From contig CBDCLG010000015.1 in assembly GCA_965218625.1 (NCBI GenBank), positions 372,001-436,000 on the forward strand: a DNA stretch of 64,000 nt, written 5' to 3'. The DNA is from Bin5 sp965218625. GTDB taxonomy: Bacteria; Chloroflexota; Anaerolineae; Caldilineales; Caldilineaceae. Every line of letters begins with the position of its first letter. Position 1 is the first letter of the stretch. The notes beneath the pieces are model-generated. The model was not told the origin of the DNA. It searched no databases and saw nothing but the letters and a program-made list of their open reading frames with translations. Shown here piece by piece: positions 1-8,716 of the stretch. The position numbers and the translations under genes are program-made.

Positions 1-677
1 CCATTCTGGCAACGTTCAAATTTACGGCAATGTTTGTGCCCGCGGTGATCGCAGTCGCGTTGGCGCTGGCGGTGACGCTGAATATGGTCCGAAAGGGCGC
101 GGCCCTCTACCGCGCAATCTATTTCGCGCCGGTGATGACGGCCGGCGTGGCCGTGGCACTCATCTGGCGCTACGTCATGCACCCCAGCCTGGGCAGCGCC
201 AACCTTCTGTTGGAGAGCCTGGGACTACCGCCCTTGAACTGGTTCGTCGATGCCGCCACAGCCATGCCCAGCCTGGTGATCGTCGCCGTCTGGCAGTCGA
301 TGGGCTTGCAGACGATTCTCTTTCTGGCCGGCTTGCAGGGGATCCCGCAACATTTCTACGATGCCGCCAAGATAGACGGCGCGGGCCAGTGGCTGAGTTT
401 CCGCTATATCACGCTGCCTTTGCTTCAACACACAACCCTCTTCGTCACCGTCACCACAATCATCAGCTCATTTCAGGTCTTTACCCTGGCATTTCTGTTT
501 GGCCGCGATGGTGGGCCGGGCAAGAGCATTCTCGTCATGGTTGTCTATATCCAACACACGATCATGGGGCGCGGCAACGCCGGTTACGCCGCGGCCATGG
601 CGCTTGTTCTCTTCACGATCATTATGCTGTTCACGCTGGCGCAGCTGGCTCTGTTGCGTGCACGCTGGGAGTACTGA
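1..677 (+). CDS. ABC sugar transporter permease, MalF/UgpA type (5' end outside window)
   Basis: Inner-membrane permease of a carbohydrate ABC importer. The frame is open to the left edge (first whole codon at 3), so the N-terminus is missing; the Met at 30 is internal. About 225 residues are visible with several hydrophobic segments. The cytoplasmic EAA loop, which docks on the ATPase, is clear (YDAAKIDGAGQWLSF, then ITLPLL). The C-terminus ends RWEY, as is common in MalF-type subunits. The stop at 675-677 is one base before the start of the next permease, so the two are co-translated. No ATPase is visible; such systems often share an MsiK-type ATPase encoded elsewhere. With the kinase and GH32 enzyme downstream, a fructoside or other sugar substrate is plausible (inference). 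Confidence 0.9.
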   Translation, partial: ILATFKFTAMFVPAVIAVALALAVTLNMVRKGAALYRAIYFAPVMTAGVAVALIWRYVMHPSLGSANLLLESLGLPPLNWFVDAATAMPSLVIVAVWQSMGLQTILFLAGLQGIPQHFYDAAKIDGAGQWLSFRYITLPLLQHTTLFVTVTTIISSFQVFTLAFLFGRDGGPGKSILVMVVYIQHTIMGRGNAGYAAAMALVLFTIIMLFTLAQLALLRARWEY

Positions 678-678
678 G

Positions 679-1569
679 ATGAGGGAATCAGTCACGATCT
701 CCTACACCTGGCTGCGTGGAGACAGGGCCGTTCAGCTGCTCGCCTACCTGTTGCTGACGCTGGCAGCCGGCTGGGTGATCTTCCCCTTCGTGTGGGGCGT
801 GCTGGGCGCGTTCAAACCGGGGCACCAGATTCTGCGCATTCCGCCCACGCTGCTCGCGGAGGAGTGGACGCTGCAGAACTTCCGCGCATTGGCCAAAGTG
901 TTCCCGGTCGCCCGCATCTATGCCAACAGCCTGTTTGTATCCACTGCGGCCACAGCGGGGCAGATGATCACCAGCGCCATGACCGGATACGCCCTGGCCC
1001 GATTCGACTTTCCCGGGCGGCAGACGCTTTTTCTGTTGATTCTGTCGACGATGATGGTTCCCTTTTTCGTCGTCCTGGTACCGCTTTTTGTGATGGTGGT
1101 CAGCTGGGGTTGGCTGGATACATACCATGCGCTGATCGTGCCCGTGCTCTTCACGCCATTCGGTATCTTTCTGCTGCGCCAGTTCTCGATGACCATTCCA
1201 AACGAACTCCTGGACGCGGCGCGCATCGACGGAGCCAATGAACTGCGCATCTTCGTTCAGATCGCGATGCCGATTCTTGCTCCGGCGATGGGGGCGCTTG
1301 GCATCTTCGCCTTCACCGGTGTCTGGGGCGATTTCCTGTGGCCGCTTTTTGTCATCAACACGGGAGACCTGCGCACGCTGCCGGTTGCGCTCAGCACACT
1401 CGTCACGGTCAACCCCAGGGGGATGGGCGCAGCCGGAAGGGGAACGCATCAGCTCGGACTCCTGATGGCCGGTGACCTGATCGTCATTGTGCCGGTCCTG
1501 ATCGTCTTCTTCATCTTTCAACGCTACATCACCCGGGGTGTCGCGCTCACCGGGATGGGCGGTCACTAA
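679..1569 (+). CDS. ABC sugar transporter permease, MalG type
   Basis: Second permease subunit of the sugar importer, 296 residues. The chosen ATG lies one base after the stop of the previous permease and begins MRESVTISYTWLRG; an upstream in-frame extension would run through the MalF-like gene and is discounted. A hydrophobic first helix (LLAYLLLTLAAGWVIFPFVW) and five further membrane segments fit the family, and the EAA loop is LLDAARIDGANELRIF followed by QIAMPIL. The C-terminus QRYITRGVALTGMGGH resembles typical MalG-family ends. It forms a heterodimer with the preceding subunit. Substrate specificity cannot be read from the sequence. Confidence 0.92.
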   Translation: MRESVTISYTWLRGDRAVQLLAYLLLTLAAGWVIFPFVWGVLGAFKPGHQILRIPPTLLAEEWTLQNFRALAKVFPVARIYANSLFVSTAATAGQMITSAMTGYALARFDFPGRQTLFLLILSTMMVPFFVVLVPLFVMVVSWGWLDTYHALIVPVLFTPFGIFLLRQFSMTIPNELLDAARIDGANELRIFVQIAMPILAPAMGALGIFAFTGVWGDFLWPLFVINTGDLRTLPVALSTLVTVNPRGMGAAGRGTHQLGLLMAGDLIVIVPVLIVFFIFQRYITRGVALTGMGGH

Positions 1570-1592
1570 ACTGTTTACGGGGAGACGATTAG

Positions 1593-2534
1593 ATGTATGA
1601 TGTTGTCGGCCTGGGATGCGCCTGCGTCGACTTTCTGGGCGTTGTCCCCTATATGCCCGGGCTGGATGATGAGATCCAGATGCTTGCCGCTAGCCGGCAG
1701 GGCGGCGGAGAAGTAGCGACTGCGCTGGTGGCGCTCGCACGGCTGGGTTCGACGGCCTCCTACGTCGGCCAGATCGGAGACGACCCCTCAGGCGACCTGA
1801 TTTCGGCAGAATTTGAACAGTACGGCGTCGGCACAAGCCATCTGCTCGTCGAGAGGGGAGCCACCTCCCAAACAAGCATCGTGTTGGTCGATGACGAGTC
1901 GGGCAAGCGCACGATTCTGGGCGTTCCCTTCACCGCGTCCGAGATCGCGCCGGATCAGATCAGGCCCGGCTTCGTCGAAGAGGCGAGATACCTTCTACTG
2001 GATGGGACGGCGCGCCAGGCCGCCCTGGAGGCGGCGAGAAGGGCGCGCGAGGCCGGCGTTCCGGTGGTGCTCGACGCCGATGTGCTGGCGCTCGATTCCG
2101 AAATCGAACTGCTCCTTGAGCTGACGGACATTCTGATTCCCTCGAAGAGCTTCTCGCAGCGTTTTACCGGAACGGAGGATGTAGAAAAGGCCATTGCGAC
2201 CTTTCGCCCCTTCGGCGCCTCGATCATTCTGATCACACTCGGGGAAGAGGGTTGCGTCTGTTATGCGGACGGCGTTACCATCCACACACCGATCTTCGAG
2301 GTGGATGTGGTCGATACGACAGGGGCCGGCGATGTCTTTCACGGCGCCTTGATCCACGGCCTGCTGCAGGATTGGCAGCTGGCACTGGCAGTAGAATTCG
2401 CTGCGGCCGCGGCCGCCATCAAGTGCGCCAAGCTGGGCGGGCGGGCCGGCATTCCCGACGCCGCGGAAACGGCCGAATTCCTGGCCAGTCGGGGGACGCG
2501 ATTCGATTACAGCCGGCCGGCTTCTGACGGCTAG
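1593..2534 (+). CDS. PfkB-family carbohydrate kinase (ribokinase/fructokinase-like)
   Basis: Cytoplasmic ATP-dependent sugar kinase, 313 residues, typical for the PfkB fold. The N-terminal substrate signature is GGGEVATALVALARLGS, and the C-terminal ATP/anion-hole signature is DTTGAGDVFHGAL (residues 241-253), with Asp247 as the expected catalytic base. The usual Asn of the first signature (GGxxxN) is replaced by Thr, so substrate preference may differ from ribokinase. GGGGAG lies 8 bases before the ATG. It follows the two sugar permeases by 23 bp and sits in the same apparent operon as the GH32-like enzyme, which suggests phosphorylation of the imported sugar, perhaps fructose. Adenosine kinase or 2-keto-3-deoxygluconate kinase activity cannot be excluded. 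Confidence 0.88.
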   Translation: MYDVVGLGCACVDFLGVVPYMPGLDDEIQMLAASRQGGGEVATALVALARLGSTASYVGQIGDDPSGDLISAEFEQYGVGTSHLLVERGATSQTSIVLVDDESGKRTILGVPFTASEIAPDQIRPGFVEEARYLLLDGTARQAALEAARRAREAGVPVVLDADVLALDSEIELLLELTDILIPSKSFSQRFTGTEDVEKAIATFRPFGASIILITLGEEGCVCYADGVTIHTPIFEVDVVDTTGAGDVFHGALIHGLLQDWQLALAVEFAAAAAAIKCAKLGGRAGIPDAAETAEFLASRGTRFDYSRPASDG

Positions 2535-2629
2535 TTCAGATCGCCGAAAACTGACAAGCTTTAATGCGGCCCTGCTCGAAGGGGGCGCCGCGCCGGCACT
2601 GCAATTCCAGGCGGAAAGGTGTCATCGCC

Positions 2630-3499
2630 ATGCTTACGCTAACCCAGGCGCAGGACAAGCGAAAGCAACTGGTCGAAGATGGCTACTGCATCGTTGACGA
2701 CGTATTGGATCAAGGGTTCCTGGCGGAGCTGAGCCAGGTTACCGCGCGCATCCGCACGGAGGAGAAGCAAAGCCACAGCGCTGTGAAATATCACGGAACC
2801 CTGATCGAACCGGCCTTCCGCGACCCTGTCTACGCGCGCCTGATCGCGTGGCAGCCAAGTCTCGATCTCCTGGCCGCGATGGGATTCAGAGATGTCCGCT
2901 GGGAAGGTTCGATGTATCTCATCAGCAAGCTGCCCTTTGGCCCACCGCTGTATTGGCACCAGGACTGGGGATGGTGGAATCATCCCGTCAGCAGCGAAGC
3001 GCGCCCGATGCAGGTGTTTCTCTCCTACTACCTGGCTGACACAACTGTCGAAAACGGCTGTTTGCGCGTCATCCCGGGTTCGCATCTGCGGCGCTTCGAT
3101 CTGCATGACAAGCTCCTGATCGGCCCCGGCCACGTCGATTGGACGAAAGACGAAAAGGCCGAAGGTGTCAATGAGGCCATGCTGCTACAACATCCGGCCG
3201 CGGTCGATGTGCCGGCAAGAAGCGGTTCCCTGGTAATGGCCGATGCCCGGCTGCTGCACAGCACCCATGCCAACCAGACACCCGAGCACCGCCCTCTTGT
3301 GCTTGTATGGTACTTCCTCGATTTCGACCGGTTTCCAGCGGAAATCAAGGAAGCCTGCAAAATTGAATACACGTTTCGCCCGCCCAACTGGTGGACGGGC
3401 GATGTGGGTGATGCGGTCAAGCCGATGGTCGTCCAGGGCGAAAGGACGGGGGCAGCGATCGCCGGCACCCGTGTTCCGGGCGTCCATTTGCGTAGATGA
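2630..3499 (+). CDS. Phytanoyl-CoA dioxygenase (PhyH) family protein
   Basis: Predicted Fe(II)/2-oxoglutarate-dependent oxygenase with a double-stranded beta-helix fold, 289 residues. The metal-binding HxD is His110-Gln-Asp112 (YWHQDWGWW), and the distal His is in the stretch LLHSTHANQTP (about 210-213), followed by the Arg of HRPLVLVWY that would bind 2-oxoglutarate. ATG 2630 was chosen over the upstream in-frame start at 2564 because GGAAAGG precedes it and the PhyH-like sequence begins directly after it. PhyH-like proteins in bacteria hydroxylate very varied small molecules, so the substrate is unknown. It is the first of four such genes in the window and shares only motif-level similarity with the others. 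Confidence 0.85.
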   Translation: MLTLTQAQDKRKQLVEDGYCIVDDVLDQGFLAELSQVTARIRTEEKQSHSAVKYHGTLIEPAFRDPVYARLIAWQPSLDLLAAMGFRDVRWEGSMYLISKLPFGPPLYWHQDWGWWNHPVSSEARPMQVFLSYYLADTTVENGCLRVIPGSHLRRFDLHDKLLIGPGHVDWTKDEKAEGVNEAMLLQHPAAVDVPARSGSLVMADARLLHSTHANQTPEHRPLVLVWYFLDFDRFPAEIKEACKIEYTFRPPNWWTGDVGDAVKPMVVQGERTGAAIAGTRVPGVHLRR

Positions 3500-3515
3500 G
3501 GAGAGCAAACAGGTG

Positions 3516-5255
3516 ATGACGGGGAATAGGGTACCGGACGTTTCTGCGGGGACAGGACACGATCAAGGCAGGGCAGGCACGGAGAATGCCGCGCTGCCGG
3601 ACAACGCAATCGACTTTCACGGCGCGCGGTTCGTCGCCCCGGCCGGCTCCCTGACCGGTCTGGCGCTGCGCGTCGCCCGCCTGGCCAGGGACCCGCACCG
3701 TTCCAGTTACCATTTCCAGCCCAGGGCGGGCGAATTCTTTCAGGATACGATTCCTTTCTTCTGGAAAGGTGTTTACCATGTCTTTTTCCAGTATGCGCCG
3801 GACGAGTGGGCGGGAGACAAGTGCGTTTGGGGACATGTCAGGAGCGCCGACCTGGTCCACTGGGAGGAGTTGCCGGTAGCCATTACCAACGGGCCGGAGA
3901 TATACGACCAGGCGCTGTGCGCAAGCGGCTGCGTGCTGAGCCATGAGGGCAAAGTCCATATCTTCTACGGAGGGGTTGACGGCGAGACGCGCGAAGAGAC
4001 CCACTGCCTGGCCACTGCCCTGGATGATGACCTGATCCGGTGGCAGAAGGACCCGGCCAATCCTATCATGCGCAGGGCCGATCTGCTGCCTTCCGAAATC
4101 TACCACCTGCACGGGCGCTGGTCCGACCCTGACATCTGGAAGGAAGGGGACACCTGGTATATGCTCTTGGCCGCCTCGCTGGCCGACCAGAAAACGGCCG
4201 CCATCCCACTCTACACCAGCAAGGACCTGCGCAATTGGTCCTACGTGAGCTGCTTCTATCAGGCTGGTGCAGCGCCGATGCGCGCCATGGAATACCCCCA
4301 TTTCTTTGCCCTGGATGGCCGCCACGTGCTTTTCCATCATCCTTGGGGCATGTTCACCACCTTTGTCGAAGTCGGTGAACACAGCGACGGCCTCTTTGTA
4401 TCACAGCGCCGCACCCATTATGATTCGGCCCGCGCCTGCGCCACCAAAACCCTGCTTGATGACCAGGGGCGCCGCATCGCCTGGAGCTGGGTCCTGGAGG
4501 ACCGGCCGGCCAGCGCCGAATCGCGGCCGCTGGACTCCGCAACGCGTCGGGCCGGATGGAGCGGGCTGATGTCTCTGCCGCGTCAATTGCGCGTGGCCGC
4601 CGACGGCGCCCTGCTGATGGAGCCACCCGCTGAACTGGAAGCGCTGCGGGGACGCCACACCCAGCTGCCATCGTTTTCGCTGGGGACGGAGAGTCCGCAG
4701 GAAGCCCCCGGCCAAATCAACAGCCAACTGCTCCTGGACGGCGTGCGCGGAGACTGTGTGGAGATCATCGCCAGAATCCGACCACAGGGCGCGCGCCAAT
4801 TCGGCCTGCTCGTGCGCTGCGCGCCTGATTTCACCGAAGCGGCCCGCATCGGCATCGATCTGGAGGACGGCAAACTCAGCTTCGACAACACGCACGGCAG
4901 CCTGGACAGCGAGGTGTTCAGGACGGTGCGCAAGGTCGATCTGCCTATGGTCGAGGACGGACTGGTGACGGTGCGCGCCTTCGTCGATCGTTCGGTCGTT
5001 GAAGTCTTTGCCAACGGCAATCGCGCCTGCATCACAGGTCGGACCTACCCCCAACGTCCTGACAGCCTGCATGTCGGGCTTTTCTGTGCCGGCGGCGGCA
5101 TCCGCTGCGAGGAGATCGACATCTGGGAGATGAACTCGATCTACGGGGCTGCCGGCAGCGCCAAAAGCAGGCGGAGCGGCGACACTACGGACAGATTCGA
5201 GTTCGCCAACATCACTGACGAGGAACGAGAAATCCTCGGCTGGCCCAAGAGCTGA
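3516..5255 (+). CDS. Glycoside hydrolase family 32-like protein (beta-fructosidase/levanase-like)
   Basis: Probable exo-acting fructosidase, 579 residues: five-bladed propeller followed by the GH32 beta-sandwich. The three expected catalytic positions are Asp77 (FFQDTIPFFW, nucleophile), Asp204 (WSDPDIW, transition-state stabiliser of the RDP motif) and Glu259 (MEYPHFFAL, acid/base). The C-terminal GH32 hallmark is present as VRAFVDRSVVEVFANG. The normal WMNDPNG motif is strongly altered, so GH43/GH68 relatives or a non-fructose substrate are possible. No signal peptide is seen, implying action on imported oligosaccharide. GAGGAG at 3498-3503 suits either GTG 3513 or ATG 3516. The preceding dioxygenase stop is 16 bases upstream, so the genes are likely co-transcribed. 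Confidence 0.82.
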   Translation: MTGNRVPDVSAGTGHDQGRAGTENAALPDNAIDFHGARFVAPAGSLTGLALRVARLARDPHRSSYHFQPRAGEFFQDTIPFFWKGVYHVFFQYAPDEWAGDKCVWGHVRSADLVHWEELPVAITNGPEIYDQALCASGCVLSHEGKVHIFYGGVDGETREETHCLATALDDDLIRWQKDPANPIMRRADLLPSEIYHLHGRWSDPDIWKEGDTWYMLLAASLADQKTAAIPLYTSKDLRNWSYVSCFYQAGAAPMRAMEYPHFFALDGRHVLFHHPWGMFTTFVEVGEHSDGLFVSQRRTHYDSARACATKTLLDDQGRRIAWSWVLEDRPASAESRPLDSATRRAGWSGLMSLPRQLRVAADGALLMEPPAELEALRGRHTQLPSFSLGTESPQEAPGQINSQLLLDGVRGDCVEIIARIRPQGARQFGLLVRCAPDFTEAARIGIDLEDGKLSFDNTHGSLDSEVFRTVRKVDLPMVEDGLVTVRAFVDRSVVEVFANGNRACITGRTYPQRPDSLHVGLFCAGGGIRCEEIDIWEMNSIYGAAGSAKSRRSGDTTDRFEFANITDEEREILGWPKS

Positions 5256-5327
5256 GCCTGTCCTGGCCGCACAATCGCGCCGCTTGCAAACGAAGGCGCA
5301 CGCCCAAAAGAGCCCTATTTTTCGCGT

Positions 5328-5356
5328 TTGTTCCATCGCCCTCTTTCAACTAGAAT
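5328..5356 (+). promoter_or_regulatory. Sigma-70-type promoter of binding-protein gene copy A
   Basis: TTGTTC (5328-5333) and TAGAAT (5351-5356) are separated by exactly 17 bp, about 180 bp upstream of the binding-protein start at 5537. The same arrangement, with the same preceding TTTTTCGCGTT string, occurs before the second copy at 8454-8482. This conservation inside the duplicated leader supports function. Confidence 0.6.
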
Positions 5357-5536
5357 AGCGGGCAATGGTTTTCGAGATGGGACTTGGCGCCTCTCCTGAA
5401 CCGCCAATCTGGTCGGCGCCAACCAGATTCACCCTTGCCCCTCAGAGCCATATACTTCATCGACAATTCCGTAGTGTCAGCAAGTTCAGCGCGTATCGAT
5501 ATCCCATTTCATTCATTCCAAAAGGAGAAACAGGAA

Positions 5537-7357
5537 ATGGAAGAGCGAAGGAAGTTCCGCGTACCATTGAAAATCGCTGTGCTAATGGCTGTGCTGGCCC
5601 TCCTGGTGGCCGGCTGCGGGCAGCCGGCCGCGCCTGCGGGCGAAGAGATGGCCGAAGAGCCCGCCGAAGAGACGACCGGCGTCGAAGGCGTCATGGATGT
5701 GCCCAGAGAGCAGACACTGATTGTCGGCTGGTGGGGCAGCGACGAGTTTGAAGAGTCTGAGATCTATACACCGTTTGCCATCGGCGGCGACTACCAGCGC
5801 GGCCAGAACGTCATCTATGAAGGCATGGCCTACTGGAATGCCTTCCGCGACGAGACGATCATGTGGCAGGCCGAGAGCTTCGACTACAATGACGAATTCA
5901 CGCAGCTGACCATTGCCTTGCGCCCGGAGGTGATGTGGAGCGATGGCACCCCATTCACCGCGCATGACGTCGCCTACACGATCAACCACCTGATCGAAAT
6001 CGGCGGCGAGGTCCGCTTCGGCAACGAAGTCCAGCAGTACACCCAAGGGGCGGAGGTGGTCGACGACCACACCGTGGTCCTCACGCTGAACTTCCCCTTC
6101 CCGCGCTACCATGACCGCTTCTTCGTCTGGAAGTGGGATTCGGGCGCGTTCCCGATCATGCCCAAGCACATCTTCGAAGGGCAGGATTGGGCAACCTTCA
6201 CCCACTACGACATCGAAAAGGGCTGGCCCGTGACGACCGGCCCGCTCAAGGTGGTCTACTCATCGCCGCAGCAGAAGATGTTCGACCGCCGCGACGGCTG
6301 GTGGGCGGTTGAGTCCGGCCTGACCGACGAGCTGAACATGGAGCGGGTCATGTTCGTTGTCGGCGGCACCGATCAGACGCGTCTGATCGAGCTGGTTACC
6401 AGCAACCAGATCGACATCACCGAGTTGCAGGGCGCCTCGATCCGCATGGCGGTGGAGCGGAATGAGAAGGTCACGGCGCACTATGGCCGCCAGGCCCCCT
6501 ACGGCTACGTCGACTGGTGGGCCCAGGCGCTGTGGCTGAACAACGAGAAGCCGCCGTATGACAACGCCGACGTGCGCTGGGGCATCAGCTACCTGATCGA
6601 CCGGCAGCAGATCGCCGACATCGCCTACGAAGGCCTGACAAGCCCCAACCCGATGCCGTACCCGCCGTATCCGGGCCTCGAACAGTACACCGAGTCGATC
6701 TCCGATCTGCTCGAGCAGTACGACACCAACGAGTACAACCCGGATAAGGCCGCTGAGCACCTGACGGCGGCCGGCTACAGCATGAATGACGACGGCATGT
6801 GGGCGGACGCCGACGGCAACACGATCAAGGTGCCGCTGGAGTCCTGGTTTGCCTGGAACGCCCCGGCCGAGGTGCTGGTCGAGCAGCTCAAGCGCGGCGG
6901 GATCGATGCCGAGCTGACGACGCCGCCCGACGCCTGGGACCGCTTCGTTTCCAAGACGCACACCGCCTTCCCGGCCGGCCACACCGGCAGCCTGAAGGAG
7001 CCCTACGAGGCGCTGAACCTGTACACCTGCGGCAAGGAGGGCGGCCCGGCCTCGAACTGGGCTTCCAACCAGTCGCTGTGGTGCAACGCAGCGTTCGACG
7101 AGATCGTGCTGGAGATGTCACAGGTGCATCCGGATGATACCGAGACGATGAAGGCCCTCTTCCGCCAGGCGATGGAGATCTGGCTGCCGGAGCTGCCTTC
7201 GGTCATGCTCTTCAACTGGAAGCACAACATGGCGATGAACCAGACCTACTGGGAGAACTGGCCGACCGTTGACAGCAAGGATGGCGAGTATGTCAACGAA
7301 GCGCCGCAGCTGCTCGGCTTCCACCTGGTCCTCCTGCATCTCGAACAGGCTGAATAG
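5537..7357 (+). CDS. ABC solute-binding lipoprotein, family 5 (peptide/oligosaccharide type), copy A
   Basis: Extracytoplasmic substrate-binding lipoprotein, 606 residues. The signal sequence has a positively charged start (MEERRKFRVPLK), a hydrophobic core and lipobox LVAG-Cys27, followed by an Ala/Glu-rich linker. The SBP_bac_5 domain fills the rest, including the typical LRPEVMWSDGTPFTAHDVAY stretch. ATG 5537 has AAAGGAG 8 bases upstream, and copy B starts at the equivalent codon. It differs from copy B (8717-10537) at roughly 60 of 606 residues, so both are intact. Family 5 proteins bind oligopeptides, nickel or, in several thermophiles and Chloroflexota relatives, oligosaccharides. Two highly similar binding proteins may widen substrate range for one shared permease/ATPase set. 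Confidence 0.9.
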   Translation: MEERRKFRVPLKIAVLMAVLALLVAGCGQPAAPAGEEMAEEPAEETTGVEGVMDVPREQTLIVGWWGSDEFEESEIYTPFAIGGDYQRGQNVIYEGMAYWNAFRDETIMWQAESFDYNDEFTQLTIALRPEVMWSDGTPFTAHDVAYTINHLIEIGGEVRFGNEVQQYTQGAEVVDDHTVVLTLNFPFPRYHDRFFVWKWDSGAFPIMPKHIFEGQDWATFTHYDIEKGWPVTTGPLKVVYSSPQQKMFDRRDGWWAVESGLTDELNMERVMFVVGGTDQTRLIELVTSNQIDITELQGASIRMAVERNEKVTAHYGRQAPYGYVDWWAQALWLNNEKPPYDNADVRWGISYLIDRQQIADIAYEGLTSPNPMPYPPYPGLEQYTESISDLLEQYDTNEYNPDKAAEHLTAAGYSMNDDGMWADADGNTIKVPLESWFAWNAPAEVLVEQLKRGGIDAELTTPPDAWDRFVSKTHTAFPAGHTGSLKEPYEALNLYTCGKEGGPASNWASNQSLWCNAAFDEIVLEMSQVHPDDTETMKALFRQAMEIWLPELPSVMLFNWKHNMAMNQTYWENWPTVDSKDGEYVNEAPQLLGFHLVLLHLEQAE

Positions 7358-7371
7358 TTTACAGTAGCTTA

Positions 7372-7420
7372 CAGTGACGGGTGGTTCGTGGTTCGCAATC
7401 CCGCTGGCCACTCGTCACTG
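7372..7420 (+). promoter_or_regulatory. Intercistronic hairpin after binding-protein gene copy A
   Basis: Arms CAGTGACGGGTGG (7372-7384) and CCACTCGTCACTG (7408-7420) pair over 13 positions with one G-U pair. There is no following T-run, so it looks like an mRNA-stabilising or attenuating stem between binding-protein and permease cistrons rather than a full terminator. Confidence 0.6.
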
Positions 7421-7446
7421 CACCTCTATCTTCCGGGGGTCTGCAG

Positions 7447-8220
7447 ATGTGGGCCGCCGGTTATCTCCTCAAACGGATCGCCTTCTTCCTCCTGATCGTG
7501 TGGACCGCCGCCACGGTGAACTTTTTTCTGCCGCGGCTGTCCGGGCAGGACCCGATCCGCGAGCGCATGATCAAGCTGGTGCAGTCGGGCAGCGCCTGGG
7601 GCAAGGGCAGCGAGGATATGGTCGAGCTCTACAACGAAAAGTTCGGCCTGGACAAGCCGCTGCGGCAGCAGTACCTCACCTACCTGGGCGACATTGCCCG
7701 CTTTGAACTGGGTCATTCGATCGCATCCTACCCCAGAACCGTCAAGCAGATCCTGCGGGACTCAATGCTGTGGACGATCAGTCTGCTGACGGTAACAACG
7801 CTCCTGTCGTTTCTATTCGGGACGGTCTTCGGCGCAATCGTGGCCTGGACGCGCGCGCCATTGTGGCTGCGCTCGCCGGCGCCGCCGATTATGACGATGG
7901 CGGCCATTCCCTATTACCTGTTGGGGCTGATCCTGCTTTTCGTCTTCGCCTTCGAGCTGCGCTGGTTCCCCGGGCACGGCGGCTACCGCATCGGCCGCAT
8001 CCCCAATCTGAGCCGGAAGTTTCTGTTGGAAGCGGGTGAACACGCCGTCCTGCCCGCGCTCTCGATCCTGCTATCGAGCCTCGGTTTTTGGGTCATCGCC
8101 ATGCGCGGCATGATGTTCACGGTCGAAGGCGAGGACTACATGACGCTGGCCGAAGCCAAGTGAATCAAGAGCGAGCGTCTCTTTTGCGACTGCGGGCTGC
8201 ACAATGCAGTTCTGTCGAAG
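7447..8220 (+). pseudogene. Truncated ABC permease (DppB type), upstream duplicate
   Basis: Only 238 codons remain before a TGA at 8161-8163; the intact downstream duplicate (10626-11630) has GGA there and runs to 334 residues. Up to that point the two copies are nearly identical (about 15 nucleotide differences in 714, 8 of them changing residues). Homology continues with reduced identity for about 60 bp beyond the stop and ends near 8220, so the last third is deleted. The missing part contains the EAA loop and the last membrane helices, so the product should not function. The start ATG at 7447 aligns exactly with that of the intact copy. The high share of amino-acid-changing differences fits relaxed constraint on this copy. 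Confidence 0.85.
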
Positions 8221-8397
8221 TTCCAGGACAATGTAATCGTCTTCCGGCAGGTGGTGCGGGCGCTGCACGAGGCCGCTTAAACCGGCTACATCTGCGTCGA
8301 GAATGTGTGAACCGAATGGGAGGCTGCAACGAGGTCGACAGCTTGTCCGGGACGATCCAGATGCGCGATCTGCTGCGTTCAGTTGACTTGAGTTGAC
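8217..8397 (+). pseudogene. Decayed C-terminal end of a sugar phosphate isomerase/epimerase
   Basis: Reading from 8217 gives FQDNVIVFRQVVRALHEA, a stop (TAA at 8278), then TGYICVENV, a second stop (TGA, probably from a Trp codon) and, after a one-base frame change, GGCNEVDSLSGTIQMRDLLR. This order matches the last strands of TIM-barrel AP-endonuclease-2-type sugar isomerases (alternating LHEAGYTGY, VE and RDLLR motifs). Three lesions and no start make it a fossil. It directly abuts the deleted permease end, marking the deletion junction. The family assignment is by eye and the parent gene is not in this window. Confidence 0.55.
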
Positions 8398-8453
8398 GGG
8401 CTTGGCCAGCTGCGCGCGAAAGCTTTCACCTGGGGGGGACGAATTTTTCGCGT

Positions 8454-8482
8454 TTGCCCAAAGCCCTTCCCTCGTTTAGACT
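8454..8482 (+). promoter_or_regulatory. Sigma-70-type promoter of binding-protein gene copy B
   Basis: TTGCCC (8454-8459) and TAGACT (8477-8482) are separated by 17 bp, about 235 bp before the start at 8717. Position, spacing and the preceding TTTTTCGCGTT string match the promoter of copy A. Confidence 0.55.
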
Positions 8483-8716
8483 ACCCAATGTCGATTTCTG
8501 CAAGAGTGGAACTGTTCCAGGCTGCCGAACATAAGAAAGGCCTCGCCCTTCGTCTGGTCTTTGCCGCGCTTCGATCACCGCCAAAGTCCGTCTGTTCGGC
8601 CGCAGCCCAGAATCACACTGATTCCTCAATACCACATTATCCATTGACAGTTCCGCAGTGCCAGCGAATCCAGCGCGTATTGGTGTCCCATTTCACACGC
8701 AAAAGGGGAAGCAGCA

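Noticed and set aside
688..1566. Long open frame on the minus strand antisense to the MalG-type gene
   Set aside because: Its composition (His, Asp, Arg, Gln-rich, no domain) is typical of an antisense shadow in GC-rich DNA; the plus-strand gene is clear. Many similar frames in the window were discarded for the same reason.
4401..5336. 311-codon open frame on the minus strand
   Set aside because: Antisense to the GH32-like C-terminal domain; shadow composition.
7372..7420. Rho-independent terminator after the binding-protein gene
   Set aside because: The stem is strong but no T-run follows on the transcribed strand, so it is recorded as an intercistronic hairpin instead.
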